Source: Rhodothermales bacterium (GTDB lineage Bacteria; Bacteroidota; Rhodothermia; Rhodothermales; Bin80). Taken from it: a DNA stretch of 64,000 bases. The stretch covers positions 17,403 through 81,402 of the forward strand of contig JAJEDR010000074.1 in assembly GCA_022821385.1 (NCBI GenBank), in the 5' to 3' direction. The notes beneath the pieces are model-generated. The model was not told where the DNA came from. It made no database searches and saw only the letters and a list, made by a program, of their open reading frames with translations. Shown here piece by piece: positions 43,734-52,768 of this stretch. The translations under genes and the position numbers were made by a program. The first letter of the stretch is position 1. Each line of letters begins with the position of its first letter.

Positions 43734-44294
43734 TCAGTTACCAAACTCCGCTTTAAGATCGCTCCAGGAATCTGCCGATCCGATGCTCTGGTCCCTCCAC
43801 CGAGAAAGCGCCCAGAGACCATCGAGATTCCTTGCAATGGTCCAGATTAATCTTCCCTGTAGGGAGTCGGCAACCTGCCGGCTACCGTGCTTGATTAGCA
43901 GCACGTAATGGGCCTCCAATGTGTATGTCGTATCCCCTAGTTCGGTGGTCACATCTTCCAGGCGAAGAAAATGTCCCGTATTCTCCTTGGCGGCCTCCGC
44001 AACTGTCGTGAAATAGCTGTTCTCTTGGGCCTGCCCCCAAATGGCCCAGCGCTGTGGATCACGCGCCTGTGCGGAAGCAGTTGGCGTGAATATGAATTCC
44101 TGATCAATAGAGCGTCGGTAGTTGGTTGCATTAAGTTCTTCCACGGCAGCCCGCAGATTATCTACAACAAGATCAGGGGCTACAGGCTGCAGCCATGTGC
44201 CCGCCTCGCCCACGGGCGGTGCGGGTGTACGCGTACTGAAAACATCGCAGGATGCGAGGATAACAATACACACCCAAATACCACGCGTCGTCAT
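43734..44294 (-). CDS. NTF2-like lipoprotein B
   Basis: A 186-residue lipoprotein; the signal ends VILASC (Cys16). The NTF2-like core is DNLRAAVEELNATNYRRSID, QEFIFTPTASAQAR, LEAHYVLLIKHGS and LWALSRWRDQS. Similar to lipoprotein A in the fold pattern and the RWRD end, but longer at both termini. Its ATG is only 5 bp after the ispH stop, so it is co-transcribed with ispH, although an isoprenoid role is not implied. Function unknown. Confidence 0.75.
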   Translation of the reverse strand: MTTRGIWVCIVILASCDVFSTRTPAPPVGEAGTWLQPVAPDLVVDNLRAAVEELNATNYRRSIDQEFIFTPTASAQARDPQRWAIWGQAQENSYFTTVAEAAKENTGHFLRLEDVTTELGDTTYTLEAHYVLLIKHGSRQVADSLQGRLIWTIARNLDGLWALSRWRDQSIGSADSWSDLKAEFGN

Positions 44295-44299
44295 TCGAC

Positions 44300-45532
44300 T
44301 TACGCTGCTGCAGGGGCATTCTGATACGGCGCTAACGCCTGTTCAAACGAGGCTGTGCCCTCGAAAAATGCCACCACTTTGCGAATCACTTCATCCATTA
44401 ACATCTCAGGGCAGGATGCCCCCGAAGTCAGTGCGATCGATGTTGGACGGCCCGTAGGCATCCAATTTACGGTTGTGCGCACTTCCTTGGCCTGATAGTC
44501 ATAATGATGTATCCGGTTCCTGTCTGCAATATCATCGGCGCTCCCTATAAAATATGTGGGAACCACCTCACTACATAAAGAAACTATCTGGCTGGTGTTT
44601 GAAGAGTTATATCCCCCAACGACGAGCGCCAAATCAAGTGGCCGATCCAGCAGCGCTTTCGCCGCTTCCTGATTTTCGTGAGTTGCGTAACAAAGCGTAT
44701 CGCTGGTGTCTACAAAATGATCCTTTGCACCATACCGCTCAACAATGGCTTCCCGCAAAACGCCCGCAACTGCCTGCGTCTCCCTCACCAACATTGTGGT
44801 CTGGTTCACAACACCGATGCGCACCAGATCAACGTCTGGATCAAAACCTTTACTGTAACGATTAGCAAACCGGTCGAAAAAATATTCTCGTCCCTCCTCA
44901 CCACGGATCACTTTTGCCAAATCATTCGCCTCGGCAATATCCCGTACCACGACCACCGGAGCATGCTCCTTTGCATGCGAAAAGGTCGCACGCGACTCCT
45001 CATGAAGCCGCTTACCGTGAATAACTACAGTGTAACCCTTATCCCCTATCTGTGCACTCCGACGCCAGACCTTTTCGACAAACGGACAGGTCGTATTGTA
45101 AGTACGTACATCCACCCCCAAGACTTCAAGCTCTTCAAGAATTTCCAGCGTGGTCCCGAAGGCAGGAATGACAACGATGTCCTCACGGGAGAGCGTACTG
45201 AAGGGAATTAACTGCTCCCCCATCGTTGAACGCAAGAACTGCATACCCCGTCGACGCAGATCATTGTTCACATGCGGATTGTGAATCATTTCCGAGAGCA
45301 TGAACAATCGCCGATCTGGATTATCTGCAATTGCCTGGTAGGCAATTTCGACGGCGTTCTCCACACCAAAGCAAAAACTGAAATTCCTTGCAATCCACAG
45401 GCGGAGAGATCCGAAGTCCAGAAGTGACGGCGAAATGTCCTTCTTCCGCGGATCTGCCGCCATTCGCGCGGTTTTAATCGCCGATATAATCGGACTACGA
45501 TAAAACTGCGGGATCTTGAAGGTCCGTGCCAT
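44300..45532 (-). CDS. ispH: 4-hydroxy-3-methylbut-2-enyl diphosphate reductase, long type
   Basis: Converts HMBPP to IPP and DMAPP with a [4Fe-4S] cluster, the last step of the MEP pathway. The three cluster cysteines are Cys54 (NFSFCFGVENAVEIAY), Cys149 (NTTCPFVEKVW) and Cys374 (TSGASCPEML). At 410 residues it is longer than the E. coli enzyme (about 316) and resembles the cyanobacterial/plant type, with the N-terminal extension KIPQFYRSPIISAIK and SEMIHNPHVNNDL. I start at ATG 45532; ATG 45568 is upstream but adds an atypical leader. It forms an operon with lipoprotein B. Confidence 0.95.
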   Translation of the reverse strand: MARTFKIPQFYRSPIISAIKTARMAADPRKKDISPSLLDFGSLRLWIARNFSFCFGVENAVEIAYQAIADNPDRRLFMLSEMIHNPHVNNDLRRRGMQFLRSTMGEQLIPFSTLSREDIVVIPAFGTTLEILEELEVLGVDVRTYNTTCPFVEKVWRRSAQIGDKGYTVVIHGKRLHEESRATFSHAKEHAPVVVVRDIAEANDLAKVIRGEEGREYFFDRFANRYSKGFDPDVDLVRIGVVNQTTMLVRETQAVAGVLREAIVERYGAKDHFVDTSDTLCYATHENQEAAKALLDRPLDLALVVGGYNSSNTSQIVSLCSEVVPTYFIGSADDIADRNRIHHYDYQAKEVRTTVNWMPTGRPTSIALTSGASCPEMLMDEVIRKVVAFFEGTASFEQALAPYQNAPAAA

Positions 45533-45725
45533 TGTATTTGAGTCTCTTGCAAAACTCCTTGGTTGCAACTGATTCCTCGGCTGCTTCAGGGCATAAATCA
45601 GCCAGTTAACCTAACTTACGCGGATGATGGCCATGGGTTCTGCGCTGCCTGCGAATCTGCACGCGATTTGCTTCTTGTAAAGCCTCAATGTAGCGAACCT
45701 TGTCTACAACCTGTAAGGAGGCAGT

Positions 45726-46742
45726 TTAGGCACGGGGCAGATTGCGGCCAAGGAAATAAAACAGAGTCTTCAGGGCAATATCTGAACGTGCGAGCGCGCT
45801 CGTAGATACGACGACGGCTTTGACAGTACGCCGCGGGATTTTTACTTCCCGACCACTCTTGAATGTTGGTCTGCCGTATATACGCCGCAGGGTCGGAAGG
45901 GCCATCCCGAGTGCCCACAGACAGAAACGCCGGATTCCGGTTTCGTGAGATGGGATCAGAAGAATGTACCGGAGGGCGTTATCGAGGTGGTCTCTTGTAA
46001 TTGCAATGAGTTCGTTTAAGCCTTGGGTAAATCGAGGATCCGTGTGGTTTTTAGAGAGCGAACTAAGATCAAAATCGTAAGCAAGAAAAATGCTCTGCGG
46101 GAGCCAACATGCACCGCGGTCGTGATCCTCCCACACATCTTTGAGGATATTGGTCATTTGAAGACCCTGCCCAAACGAGGACGATAGGGCAAAGAGATCT
46201 TTTTTTCGCGCACCGATCTCGGCGGAATAGTCGCAGAACAGCTCGGTCAGCATTTCGCCGACAACTCCCGCAACGTAGTAGCAATAACTGTTTAATTGCT
46301 CAAGGTCATTAAGTCCTTTAAGGTTCGCACCTTCTTGAAAGACAGCCATGCCATCTGCCATGATGTTCACACACCGTTGGAGGATTTGCTGCTGAGACAT
46401 AGAAAAACTCTGTGTAATCCGTATGACTCGGGGGGTGTTGATGATTAGGTCGTGCTCGTATTCAGTTGCTGAGAGCGTGAGCAGACCAGAAAGTTCATGG
46501 GCAAACGCCTGCGCATCACTACGGCCTTCAACAACGCCGATCCAGCGATCTGAGAACTCACGTTTTTGCAATGGCGAGAGCGCTTCTTCGTCCTCAATAG
46601 TGTCTGAAATCCTGCAGAGCAAGTAGGCATTACCCACTACGACCCCCAGCGTTTCTGGTAACTGGGGAATGGTCAATGCGAAGGTTCGGGAGACGTCTTG
46701 GAGGATGTCCGTCTGGTACGCGATGTCTTCTTCTAAACGAAT
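45726..46742 (-). CDS. Squalene/phytoene synthase family protein, start codon uncertain
   Basis: Joins two prenyl diphosphates head to head. TLGVVVGNAYLLCRISDTIE with the first Asp-rich site DTIEDE, the YCYYVAGVVGEMLTELF segment and the second site TNILKDVWEDHDRG read like squalene synthase more than phytoene synthase. The conserved SRTFALTIPQLPETL lies upstream of the first usable standard start (TTG 46676), because the same frame continues back to a TAG at 46757 with no ATG, GTG or other TTG. I therefore extend to ATT 46742 (ATT-CGT-TTA-GAA-GAA-GAC), with ATC 46748 as an alternative. It is either a rare-start gene or N-terminally damaged. Confidence 0.75.
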   Translation of the reverse strand: MRLEEDIAYQTDILQDVSRTFALTIPQLPETLGVVVGNAYLLCRISDTIEDEEALSPLQKREFSDRWIGVVEGRSDAQAFAHELSGLLTLSATEYEHDLIINTPRVIRITQSFSMSQQQILQRCVNIMADGMAVFQEGANLKGLNDLEQLNSYCYYVAGVVGEMLTELFCDYSAEIGARKKDLFALSSSFGQGLQMTNILKDVWEDHDRGACWLPQSIFLAYDFDLSSLSKNHTDPRFTQGLNELIAITRDHLDNALRYILLIPSHETGIRRFCLWALGMALPTLRRIYGRPTFKSGREVKIPRRTVKAVVVSTSALARSDIALKTLFYFLGRNLPRA

Positions 46743-46757
46743 TTTGATTGCCGTCTA

Positions 46758-47170
46758 CGTTACGGTACTCGGGTGTTTCAGATTTTATAGCGAGAATATT
46801 CTGACTGGTTGAATTGCATTTGCATGAGTTCACCAATTCAACCAACCTAATATAGACCTATCAATAAGATCATTTTGATGAGAATTAAATACTTGAGTAA
46901 CCCGAAGGTTACAGAGTCCTCTCATGAATCGTGTAACTTGATACTACTAAAATAACTCTGTCGCCGATGCCCACGCTTTAGGGCGAAGATTCCAATCTTG
47001 AAACAATCCCGAAATAAATTCCGAACACATAACCAGATACCGCTATTTCATTATTGAACATTAGGCCTAGTATTAGTCTTATTTTTGCCGCAGGGTATAT
47101 GGATCGGATACAAACGCCCTAATGACTCGGAGACCGTTACAGTGTCCTATAATCATCTTCTAGCGCCGGA
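46758..47170. promoter_or_regulatory. Divergent region with a perfect 11-bp inverted repeat and a small hairpin
   Basis: AT-rich 413 bp between the squalene/phytoene synthase gene and the ABC operon. TGGTTGAATTG (46806-46816) and CAATTCAACCA (46834-46844) are exact reverse complements around a 17-base spacer. Further right GTAACC-CGAA-GGTTAC (46897-46912) can form a 6-bp stem with a tetraloop. Both could be operators or RNA structures. No gene is seen. Confidence 0.5.
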
Positions 47171-48073
47171 ATGGAAAACCAGTTCACAGGGTCAGATGAA
47201 TCGGTCCTCGCGAGATTGTCAAGCGTTACCCACCACTATGGATCAATTCTCGCGTTGGACGGGCTTGATTTGGAGGTTCGTCGGGGTGAGGTGTTGGGAG
47301 TGTTGGGTCCTAATGGAGCCGGCAAGACGACTGCCATCAACCTTCTCCTTGGAAACCTACGCGTCCAGCAGGGTTCAGTCAGTGTGTTCGGGCAAGATCC
47401 TGGGGCACTTCAAGTACGGGAACGTCGGGGCGCAATGCTCCAGGTTTCTGGGATTTCTGGAAATCTGACTGTGCGCGAAAACATTGAACTTTTCTCCAGC
47501 TATTATCCCGCCCCGCTCGCCGTCGCGAAACTACTTAGTATGGCGGGGCTTGAGGATCTTTCTGGACGCCGATTCGGGAAACTCTCTGGCGGGCAGAAGC
47601 AACGGGTGATGTTTGCCTTAGCACTGGCAGGTGATCCCGAACTTCTGTTTCTAGATGAGCCCACTACTGGACTTGATGTGGATGCACGGCATCGGTTGTG
47701 GGATGAAATCCGAACCCTTGAAGTCACCGCAGTCCTCTCAACCCATAACATGGCCGAAGTTGATGCGCTTGCTGACCGTGTAATTGTTATCCATCATGGT
47801 CGAAGGATCGCTGATGGCACTCCAGCGGAGATCAAGTCGCACGCAGCAGGGCGCCTAGTGCGCTGTGTCACATGTACCCTCCCCGACGAAATCAAACAGC
47901 TCCCTGGCGTGATCCAAGCGAAGGTCAGAGGCCGTCATTTAGAGGTTCAGACGACACTTCCAGAGGACCTGGTACGAAATCTACTTGCTCAGGATGAAGA
48001 GTTGGTAGATCTAACGGTTGAAGCCGTTGATCTTGAAAACGCGTTTCTGTCCCTTACGAAAGAGTCTCCATGA
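47171..48073 (+). CDS. ABC-2 type exporter, ATP-binding subunit
   Basis: A 300-residue ABC ATPase. Walker A is LGPNGAGKTTAINLLLG, the signature is LSGGQKQRVMFALAL, Walker B is LLFLDEPTTGLD and the switch His is in LSTHNMAEVDALAD. The C-terminal about 85 residues form an extra domain typical of DrrA/NatA-type exporters. ATG 47171 follows GCCGGA. The 3' end overlaps the permease by 4 bp (ATGA). Likely exports a small molecule or lipid; substrate unknown. Confidence 0.94.
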   Translation: MENQFTGSDESVLARLSSVTHHYGSILALDGLDLEVRRGEVLGVLGPNGAGKTTAINLLLGNLRVQQGSVSVFGQDPGALQVRERRGAMLQVSGISGNLTVRENIELFSSYYPAPLAVAKLLSMAGLEDLSGRRFGKLSGGQKQRVMFALALAGDPELLFLDEPTTGLDVDARHRLWDEIRTLEVTAVLSTHNMAEVDALADRVIVIHHGRRIADGTPAEIKSHAAGRLVRCVTCTLPDEIKQLPGVIQAKVRGRHLEVQTTLPEDLVRNLLAQDEELVDLTVEAVDLENAFLSLTKESP

Positions 48074-48843
48074 CCCTAGATCGACGAATTCGAGTCTATT
48101 TATTGGAAGCGCACTTCCAATTTATAGACGTACTTCGTGAGCCCCTGTTTTCCATCCCCGTTCTGGCGTTCCCGCTCGTGTTCTATCTGTTCTTTGGAGT
48201 GATTCTGAATTTCGGCGGAACCTCGATGCCTATGCCAACCTATTTGTTGGCAACTTATGGGGTATTTGGTATTTTGGGCCCAGCGCTGTTTAACTTTGGA
48301 GCTGGACTCGCAACCGAGCGTGATACGGGAGTGTTGCTTCTGAAACAGACAACACCCATGCCGGTTGGTGCATACTTCTCCGCCAAGATTACAACGGCAC
48401 TGATCTTCGGTGCGACGGTCGTATCAGCCCTGTTTCTCATCGCTGCTTACACGGCAGGTGTGGCGCTCTATCGTTGGCAGTGGTTTGCACTTGCTGGAGT
48501 GTTACTTGCGGGTGTAGTTCCATTCTGTACTCTGGGTCTTGCGATCGGTGCCTGGGTGAAGGGGCGATCCGCAGTTGCCATAGTTAACCTGATCTTCTTG
48601 CCGATGTCCATGCTCTCTGGACTATGGATCCCCATCTATGTTTTTGGTGATTTCATGCAGAACATGGCACTGGTGCTTCCCGCCTATCATCATGCCCAGC
48701 TCGCGCTTAAAGTTATTGGAATGGATAGTGGACAGCCTATCCTTCTGCATGTCATCGTGCTCGCTGGACAGACTTTCATTTTCATGATTGTCGCTGCGCT
48801 TGGATTCCGCCGTACGGGCGGTTTTTCGATCAGGAAATCCTGA
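48070..48843 (+). CDS. ABC-2 type exporter, permease subunit
   Basis: A 257-residue inner-membrane protein with six hydrophobic segments. The start REPLFSIPVLAFPLVFYLFF, the middle FNFGAGLATERDTGVLLLKQ and PMSMLSGLWIPIYVF are typical of the ABC-2 family (the ERDTG loop is strongly conserved). It pairs with the ATPase before it. The stop overlaps the ATG of the next, broken gene by one base (TGATG). Confidence 0.92.
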   Translation: MTLDRRIRVYLLEAHFQFIDVLREPLFSIPVLAFPLVFYLFFGVILNFGGTSMPMPTYLLATYGVFGILGPALFNFGAGLATERDTGVLLLKQTTPMPVGAYFSAKITTALIFGATVVSALFLIAAYTAGVALYRWQWFALAGVLLAGVVPFCTLGLAIGAWVKGRSAVAIVNLIFLPMSMLSGLWIPIYVFGDFMQNMALVLPAYHHAQLALKVIGMDSGQPILLHVIVLAGQTFIFMIVAALGFRRTGGFSIRKS

Positions 48844-49088
48844 TGAAGCGTACACGTAACCTGATAGGACGCAGCTTATCCGGCTTCGGTGCTGGAATTG
48901 TGGTGTTTATCGGGATAATTTTGACATTACCGGTGCCGTCAACCTTGCTGAGCCCAACCGAAGACGTGCCTCAGGGGAGCTTTGCTGTTATTGATGTTAC
49001 AGTATTGAGCTCAAATTCCCATCTCAGACATTTGAATATGGGTTATGTAGTACAAAACGGGTCAGCGTATCCCAACACCACATTTTGA
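48843..49088 (+). pseudogene. Truncated third gene of the exporter operon
   Basis: An 81-codon frame starting ATG 48843 with AGGAAA about 9 bases upstream. The start MKRTRNLIGRSLSGFGAGIV is followed by a hydrophobic helix and VPQGSFAVIDVTVLSS, which looks like the first strand of an amidohydrolase-type or other secreted domain (VTVL-D pattern). After about residue 57 the sequence stops looking like protein and a stop ends it at 49088. It seems a real gene cut short. The family call is weak. Confidence 0.4.
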
Positions 49089-49299
49089 CGTCATACTCTC
49101 ATCACCTCTCTACGGGATGCGGAGAGGATTACCGATCCGGTGAAGCCCGGCGCCATCGCAAATGAAGCTGTCCGCTTTTGCGAAGCATCAACAAGCCGGA
49201 TCACCTGCCACTCAAGCAGGAGAAAATACCTCCAGCTATGAAGGTTAACCAACTGCCCGAACTGCTGGAAATCAATCAGAGACGGAGTCAATCGAATAT

Positions 49300-50292
49300 C
49301 TACTTGCTATCATCCTCACCTGAACCTGTACCCCCAATTGCAGAGCGCATATCTGTATCTGCTTCAATGTTGCGCAGGTTATAGTAATCCATAACCCCCA
49401 ACTGACCCTTACGGAAAGCATCCGCCATCGCCTCAGGTACCAATGCTTCCGCTTCTACAACACGGGCGCGCGCCTCCTGCACACGGGCAACCATCTCCTG
49501 TTCCAGTGCCACCGCAGCTGCACGACGCTCTTCAGCCTTCGCACGCGCAACCTGTAAGTCTGCCTCCGCCTGATCTGTCTGCAGCTTTGCACCAATGTTT
49601 TCTCCAACATCAACATCAGCAATATCAATCGAAAGAATCTCAAATGCCGTTCCCGAATCCAGCCCCTTAGCCAATACGGTCTTGGAAATTATATCGGGAT
49701 TTTCCAGCACCTCGGCATGCGAGCCGGAAGAGCCGATCGTAGAAACGATCCCCTCGCCTACTCGGGCAATAATTGTTTCTTCACCTGCACCACCTACCAG
49801 TCGTTCAATATTGGCGCGCACCGTAACACGCGCGACCGCCCGTAACTGAATTCCGTCCTTCGCTATCGCGGAGATCGGCGGGGTTTCGATGACTTTCGGG
49901 TTTACTGATACCTGCACGGCCTCAAACACATCACGCCCGGCAAGATCAATAGCTGTGGCACGCTCAAACGGCAGGTCAATGTCTGCCTTATCTGCTGAAA
50001 TGAGCGCATTGATCACCTGCTGCACATTACCTCCGGCCAGGAAATGTGCCTCAAGTTTTGGCGTCTCCGAAGGGATTCCGGCTTTGTGCGCAGTGATGAG
50101 CGGTTTTACAATTCTGTCCGGCGGAACGCGACGAAGACGCATCCCTACCAGATCGCGAAAGAGTTTCAGGTGAACACCTGAGAAAATTGCAGTGATCCAA
50201 AGACGCACCGGTACGAAGTACAGCAGCATAATGACCCCGAACAGGATCAATAAGATGATGATCAGAGGCCCAAAGCTTACTAAATCTCCCAT
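49300..50292 (-). CDS. floA: Flotillin-like protein FloA
   Basis: A 330-residue membrane scaffold of the SPFH family that marks functional membrane microdomains. One N-terminal membrane helix ([20 protein letters not shown]) precedes the SPFH-like domain ([59 protein letters not shown]) and a coiled coil rich in Ala-Glu ([15 protein letters not shown]). Length and motifs match Bacillus FloA/YqfA (UPF0365). It has no NfeD-type protease gene next to it. It is followed by moaC on the other side by 18 bp, so the two may share a transcript. Confidence 0.95.
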   Translation of the reverse strand: MGDLVSFGPLIIILLILFGVIMLLYFVPVRLWITAIFSGVHLKLFRDLVGMRLRRVPPDRIVKPLITAHKAGIPSETPKLEAHFLAGGNVQQVINALISADKADIDLPFERATAIDLAGRDVFEAVQVSVNPKVIETPPISAIAKDGIQLRAVARVTVRANIERLVGGAGEETIIARVGEGIVSTIGSSGSHAEVLENPDIISKTVLAKGLDSGTAFEILSIDIADVDVGENIGAKLQTDQAEADLQVARAKAEERRAAAVALEQEMVARVQEARARVVEAEALVPEAMADAFRKGQLGVMDYYNLRNIEADTDMRSAIGGTGSGEDDSK

Positions 50293-50310
50293 TTTTATCG
50301 GTTTGTAATA

Positions 50311-50805
50311 TCAGTGACTGTTATGCGCATGGTAAGCACCGTGCACGCCGCCCTTCTTGGACACCAAGTGAATGTTCGTGATACGAATGTCTTTCGAAAT
50401 AGATTTGCACATATCGTAGATGGCCAACGAGGCAATTGACACCGCTGTTAAAACTTCCATCTCTACACCCGTGCGTCCAACCGACGTCGCCTCAGCCCGG
50501 ACAGTTATCGAATACATCTTTTCATCGAACGAAAAGGTCAGGTTTATTGCTTCGAGCGCTATCGGATGACACAGCGGAATAAGGCGGGCAGTTTCCTTGG
50601 CCCCCATGATTCCTGCTAACTGGGCCGTTGTGAGCACATCCCCTTTGGTTACGCGCTTCTCGACAAGCGCAGCATACGCATCAGCCCCCAGTTGCACCGT
50701 ACCTTCAGCTGATGCGCAACGCATAGAGGACTCCTTTGTTGAAATATCCACCATATGGATACCACTTTCATTATCTATATGCGTAAATTCCGCCGTACGG
50801 ACCAT
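50311..50805 (-). CDS. moaC: Cyclic pyranopterin monophosphate synthase
   Basis: Makes cyclic pyranopterin monophosphate, an early step of molybdenum-cofactor synthesis, with MoaA. The 164-residue chain from ATG 50805 has the normal length and motifs: GIHMVDISTKESSMRCA, KGDVLTTAQLAGIMGAKETA, PLCHPIALEAINL and GVEMEVLTAVSIASLAIYDM. An upstream in-frame ATG (50928) would add 41 atypical residues and is not used. No other moa/moe gene lies in the window; the neighbours (floA, acyl-CoA ligase) are unrelated. Confidence 0.95.
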   Translation of the reverse strand: MVRTAEFTHIDNESGIHMVDISTKESSMRCASAEGTVQLGADAYAALVEKRVTKGDVLTTAQLAGIMGAKETARLIPLCHPIALEAINLTFSFDEKMYSITVRAEATSVGRTGVEMEVLTAVSIASLAIYDMCKSISKDIRITNIHLVSKKGGVHGAYHAHNSH

Positions 50806-50948
50806 AAAACGATTGGCTTGCCGAAGATACTCCCATAACAGGAACCACATGTAATCCAAGACATAGGTCTGTGTTTCAATGAGGCGTTGCATCAGAAGAT
50901 GTGCCTCCAAAAAGTATAGCCTAAACATACAACCATACTCCTGACACT

Positions 50949-52688
50949 ATGAATTCTATCTCCACCGTTTGTGAACTTGTTGATTTCGGGTTAGATCACA
51001 ACCCGGGCATTGTTGCCTCTACCAAGCGAAACGGGGTCTGGACTGAAACGGACGCCGATACATTTCGCGCGCGCATGCGCGCTTGCGCTGCGGGCTTCCA
51101 CAGTTTGGGCGTGCGAAGGGGAGATCGGGTTGCCCTTCATGCAGAGAACAGCACGGAATGGCTCATCATTGATCAGGCATTGCTGCGCCTCGGTGCCGCC
51201 AGTGTGCCTATCTACACAACGCAACCTGAAGGTCAAATCTCATACATCGTCCGCGATGCCGGGGTGTGCGGATATGTCGTCTCGACAAAGGAGCTTTACG
51301 ATGGATGCCCGGCAGATCTGATGTCTAATCCAGACCTGCAGTGGACAGTGGGGCTCTTTGGCCAATACGCCGAGGAGATGCTCACATTAGAGGAATTGAT
51401 CAAGCGCGGAGAGGCGCAGCTTTACGAAACACCAGACATCGTGGACCAAGCAAAAAACGCGGTCAGCGGCGATGATCTCGCCACACTGTGCTACACATCA
51501 GGTACAACCGGTGAACCAAAAGGCGTCATGCTTACGCATGCCAACTTCACTTCAAATGCGATTGCGGTATCGGAAAGACTGCCTTTTGATGTACCTGCGC
51601 GTGTGTTGTCTTTTCTTCCAATGTCCCACTCGCTGGAACGTATTGCGACCTTCTTCTACCTTTCCAAGTCCTGCCCGATTTATTTCATTGAGACGACAGA
51701 TGAGCTCCTTCAGGATCTTGCTCATGTGAAGCCGGCCCACATGACCACAGTGCCACGACTGCTGGAAAAGGTTCATGCTGGCATGATGGCCAAAGCCGCG
51801 GCAACAAAAGGCATCCCTGGAATGATCGCCCGGTGGGCTTTTGGGCGTGCTGAACAATTCGATCTGAAAAACCCCCGAGCTACCCTGCAAGACAAACTGG
51901 CGGACAAACTCGTGTACAGCAAAGTACGTGCCGAACCTTTTGGAGGAAACCTGGAAGCACTAACCAGTGGTGGGGCCGCTCTTCCACCGAAGGTTCAAGC
52001 CTTCATCAACGGTCTCGGGATCTGCTGTGGTCAGGGATATGGCCTGACAGAGACCTCTCCGGTCATATCACTCTACGAGCGGGATCAGATGCGGCCAAGG
52101 TCAGTCGGTCGGGCCATTCGAGATGTTGAAATCAAGATTGCTGAGGACGGTGAAATTTTGACACGAGGCCCGCACATCATGCGCGGATACTACAACAATC
52201 CAGAAGCTACGGCCGAAACAATTTCAGATGACGGATGGCTGCATACTGGGGACATTGGTGAACTCGACGAAGATGGGCATTTGTACATTACCGATCGCAA
52301 GAAACAACTCTTCAAACTGTCCACCGGTAAATACATTGCCCCTGTACCTATCGAAGTGGCGCTAGCCTCTGATGCTCTGATCGAACATGCTGTGGTGATC
52401 GGTCCCGAGTTCAAGTTCTGCTCCGCGCTGATCGTCGCAGACGCAGCCTATGTGGAAAGTACATTTGGTGCTGACCCCGACAAGGACGTTTTAAGGGAAA
52501 AAGTCCAGGAAGTTATCAACCGAGTGAATCAGACTCTCCCGCCACATGAACAAGTGAAAAAATTTCATTTGATCACAGAGCCATTCACAATTGACGGAGG
52601 AGAACTCACGCCAACCCTAAAGGTGCGTCGAAAAAATGTGTTTGCCAGATACGAGAAAGAAATTGAGGGTTTGTACATGTCCCAATAA
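50949..52688 (+). CDS. Long-chain fatty acid-CoA ligase (AMP-forming)
   Basis: An adenylate-forming enzyme of 579 residues that activates fatty acids to acyl-CoA. The P-loop-like YTSGTTGEPKGVMLTHANFT lies near residue 180, the A5 motif GYGLTETSPVISLYERD near 360, and GDIGELDEDGHLYITDRKKQ with the hinge Asp near 440. The N-terminus is about 25 residues shorter than many FACS15-type enzymes, as expected without a membrane extension. ATG 50949 lies in the divergent gap with moaC. It stands alone by spacing. Chain length unknown. Confidence 0.92.
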   Translation: MNSISTVCELVDFGLDHNPGIVASTKRNGVWTETDADTFRARMRACAAGFHSLGVRRGDRVALHAENSTEWLIIDQALLRLGAASVPIYTTQPEGQISYIVRDAGVCGYVVSTKELYDGCPADLMSNPDLQWTVGLFGQYAEEMLTLEELIKRGEAQLYETPDIVDQAKNAVSGDDLATLCYTSGTTGEPKGVMLTHANFTSNAIAVSERLPFDVPARVLSFLPMSHSLERIATFFYLSKSCPIYFIETTDELLQDLAHVKPAHMTTVPRLLEKVHAGMMAKAAATKGIPGMIARWAFGRAEQFDLKNPRATLQDKLADKLVYSKVRAEPFGGNLEALTSGGAALPPKVQAFINGLGICCGQGYGLTETSPVISLYERDQMRPRSVGRAIRDVEIKIAEDGEILTRGPHIMRGYYNNPEATAETISDDGWLHTGDIGELDEDGHLYITDRKKQLFKLSTGKYIAPVPIEVALASDALIEHAVVIGPEFKFCSALIVADAAYVESTFGADPDKDVLREKVQEVINRVNQTLPPHEQVKKFHLITEPFTIDGGELTPTLKVRRKNVFARYEKEIEGLYMSQ

Positions 52689-52768
52689 CGGTAACCTACC
52701 CACCATTGCCTGCAACTGAGGTCCAATACCTCCGTACGCTCCGCTCCATATTACAAGCCACATGAATT

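Noticed and set aside
50806..50928. N-terminal extension of moaC to ATG 50928
   Set aside because: The extra 41 residues do not resemble MoaC, while ATG 50805 gives the normal length and start.
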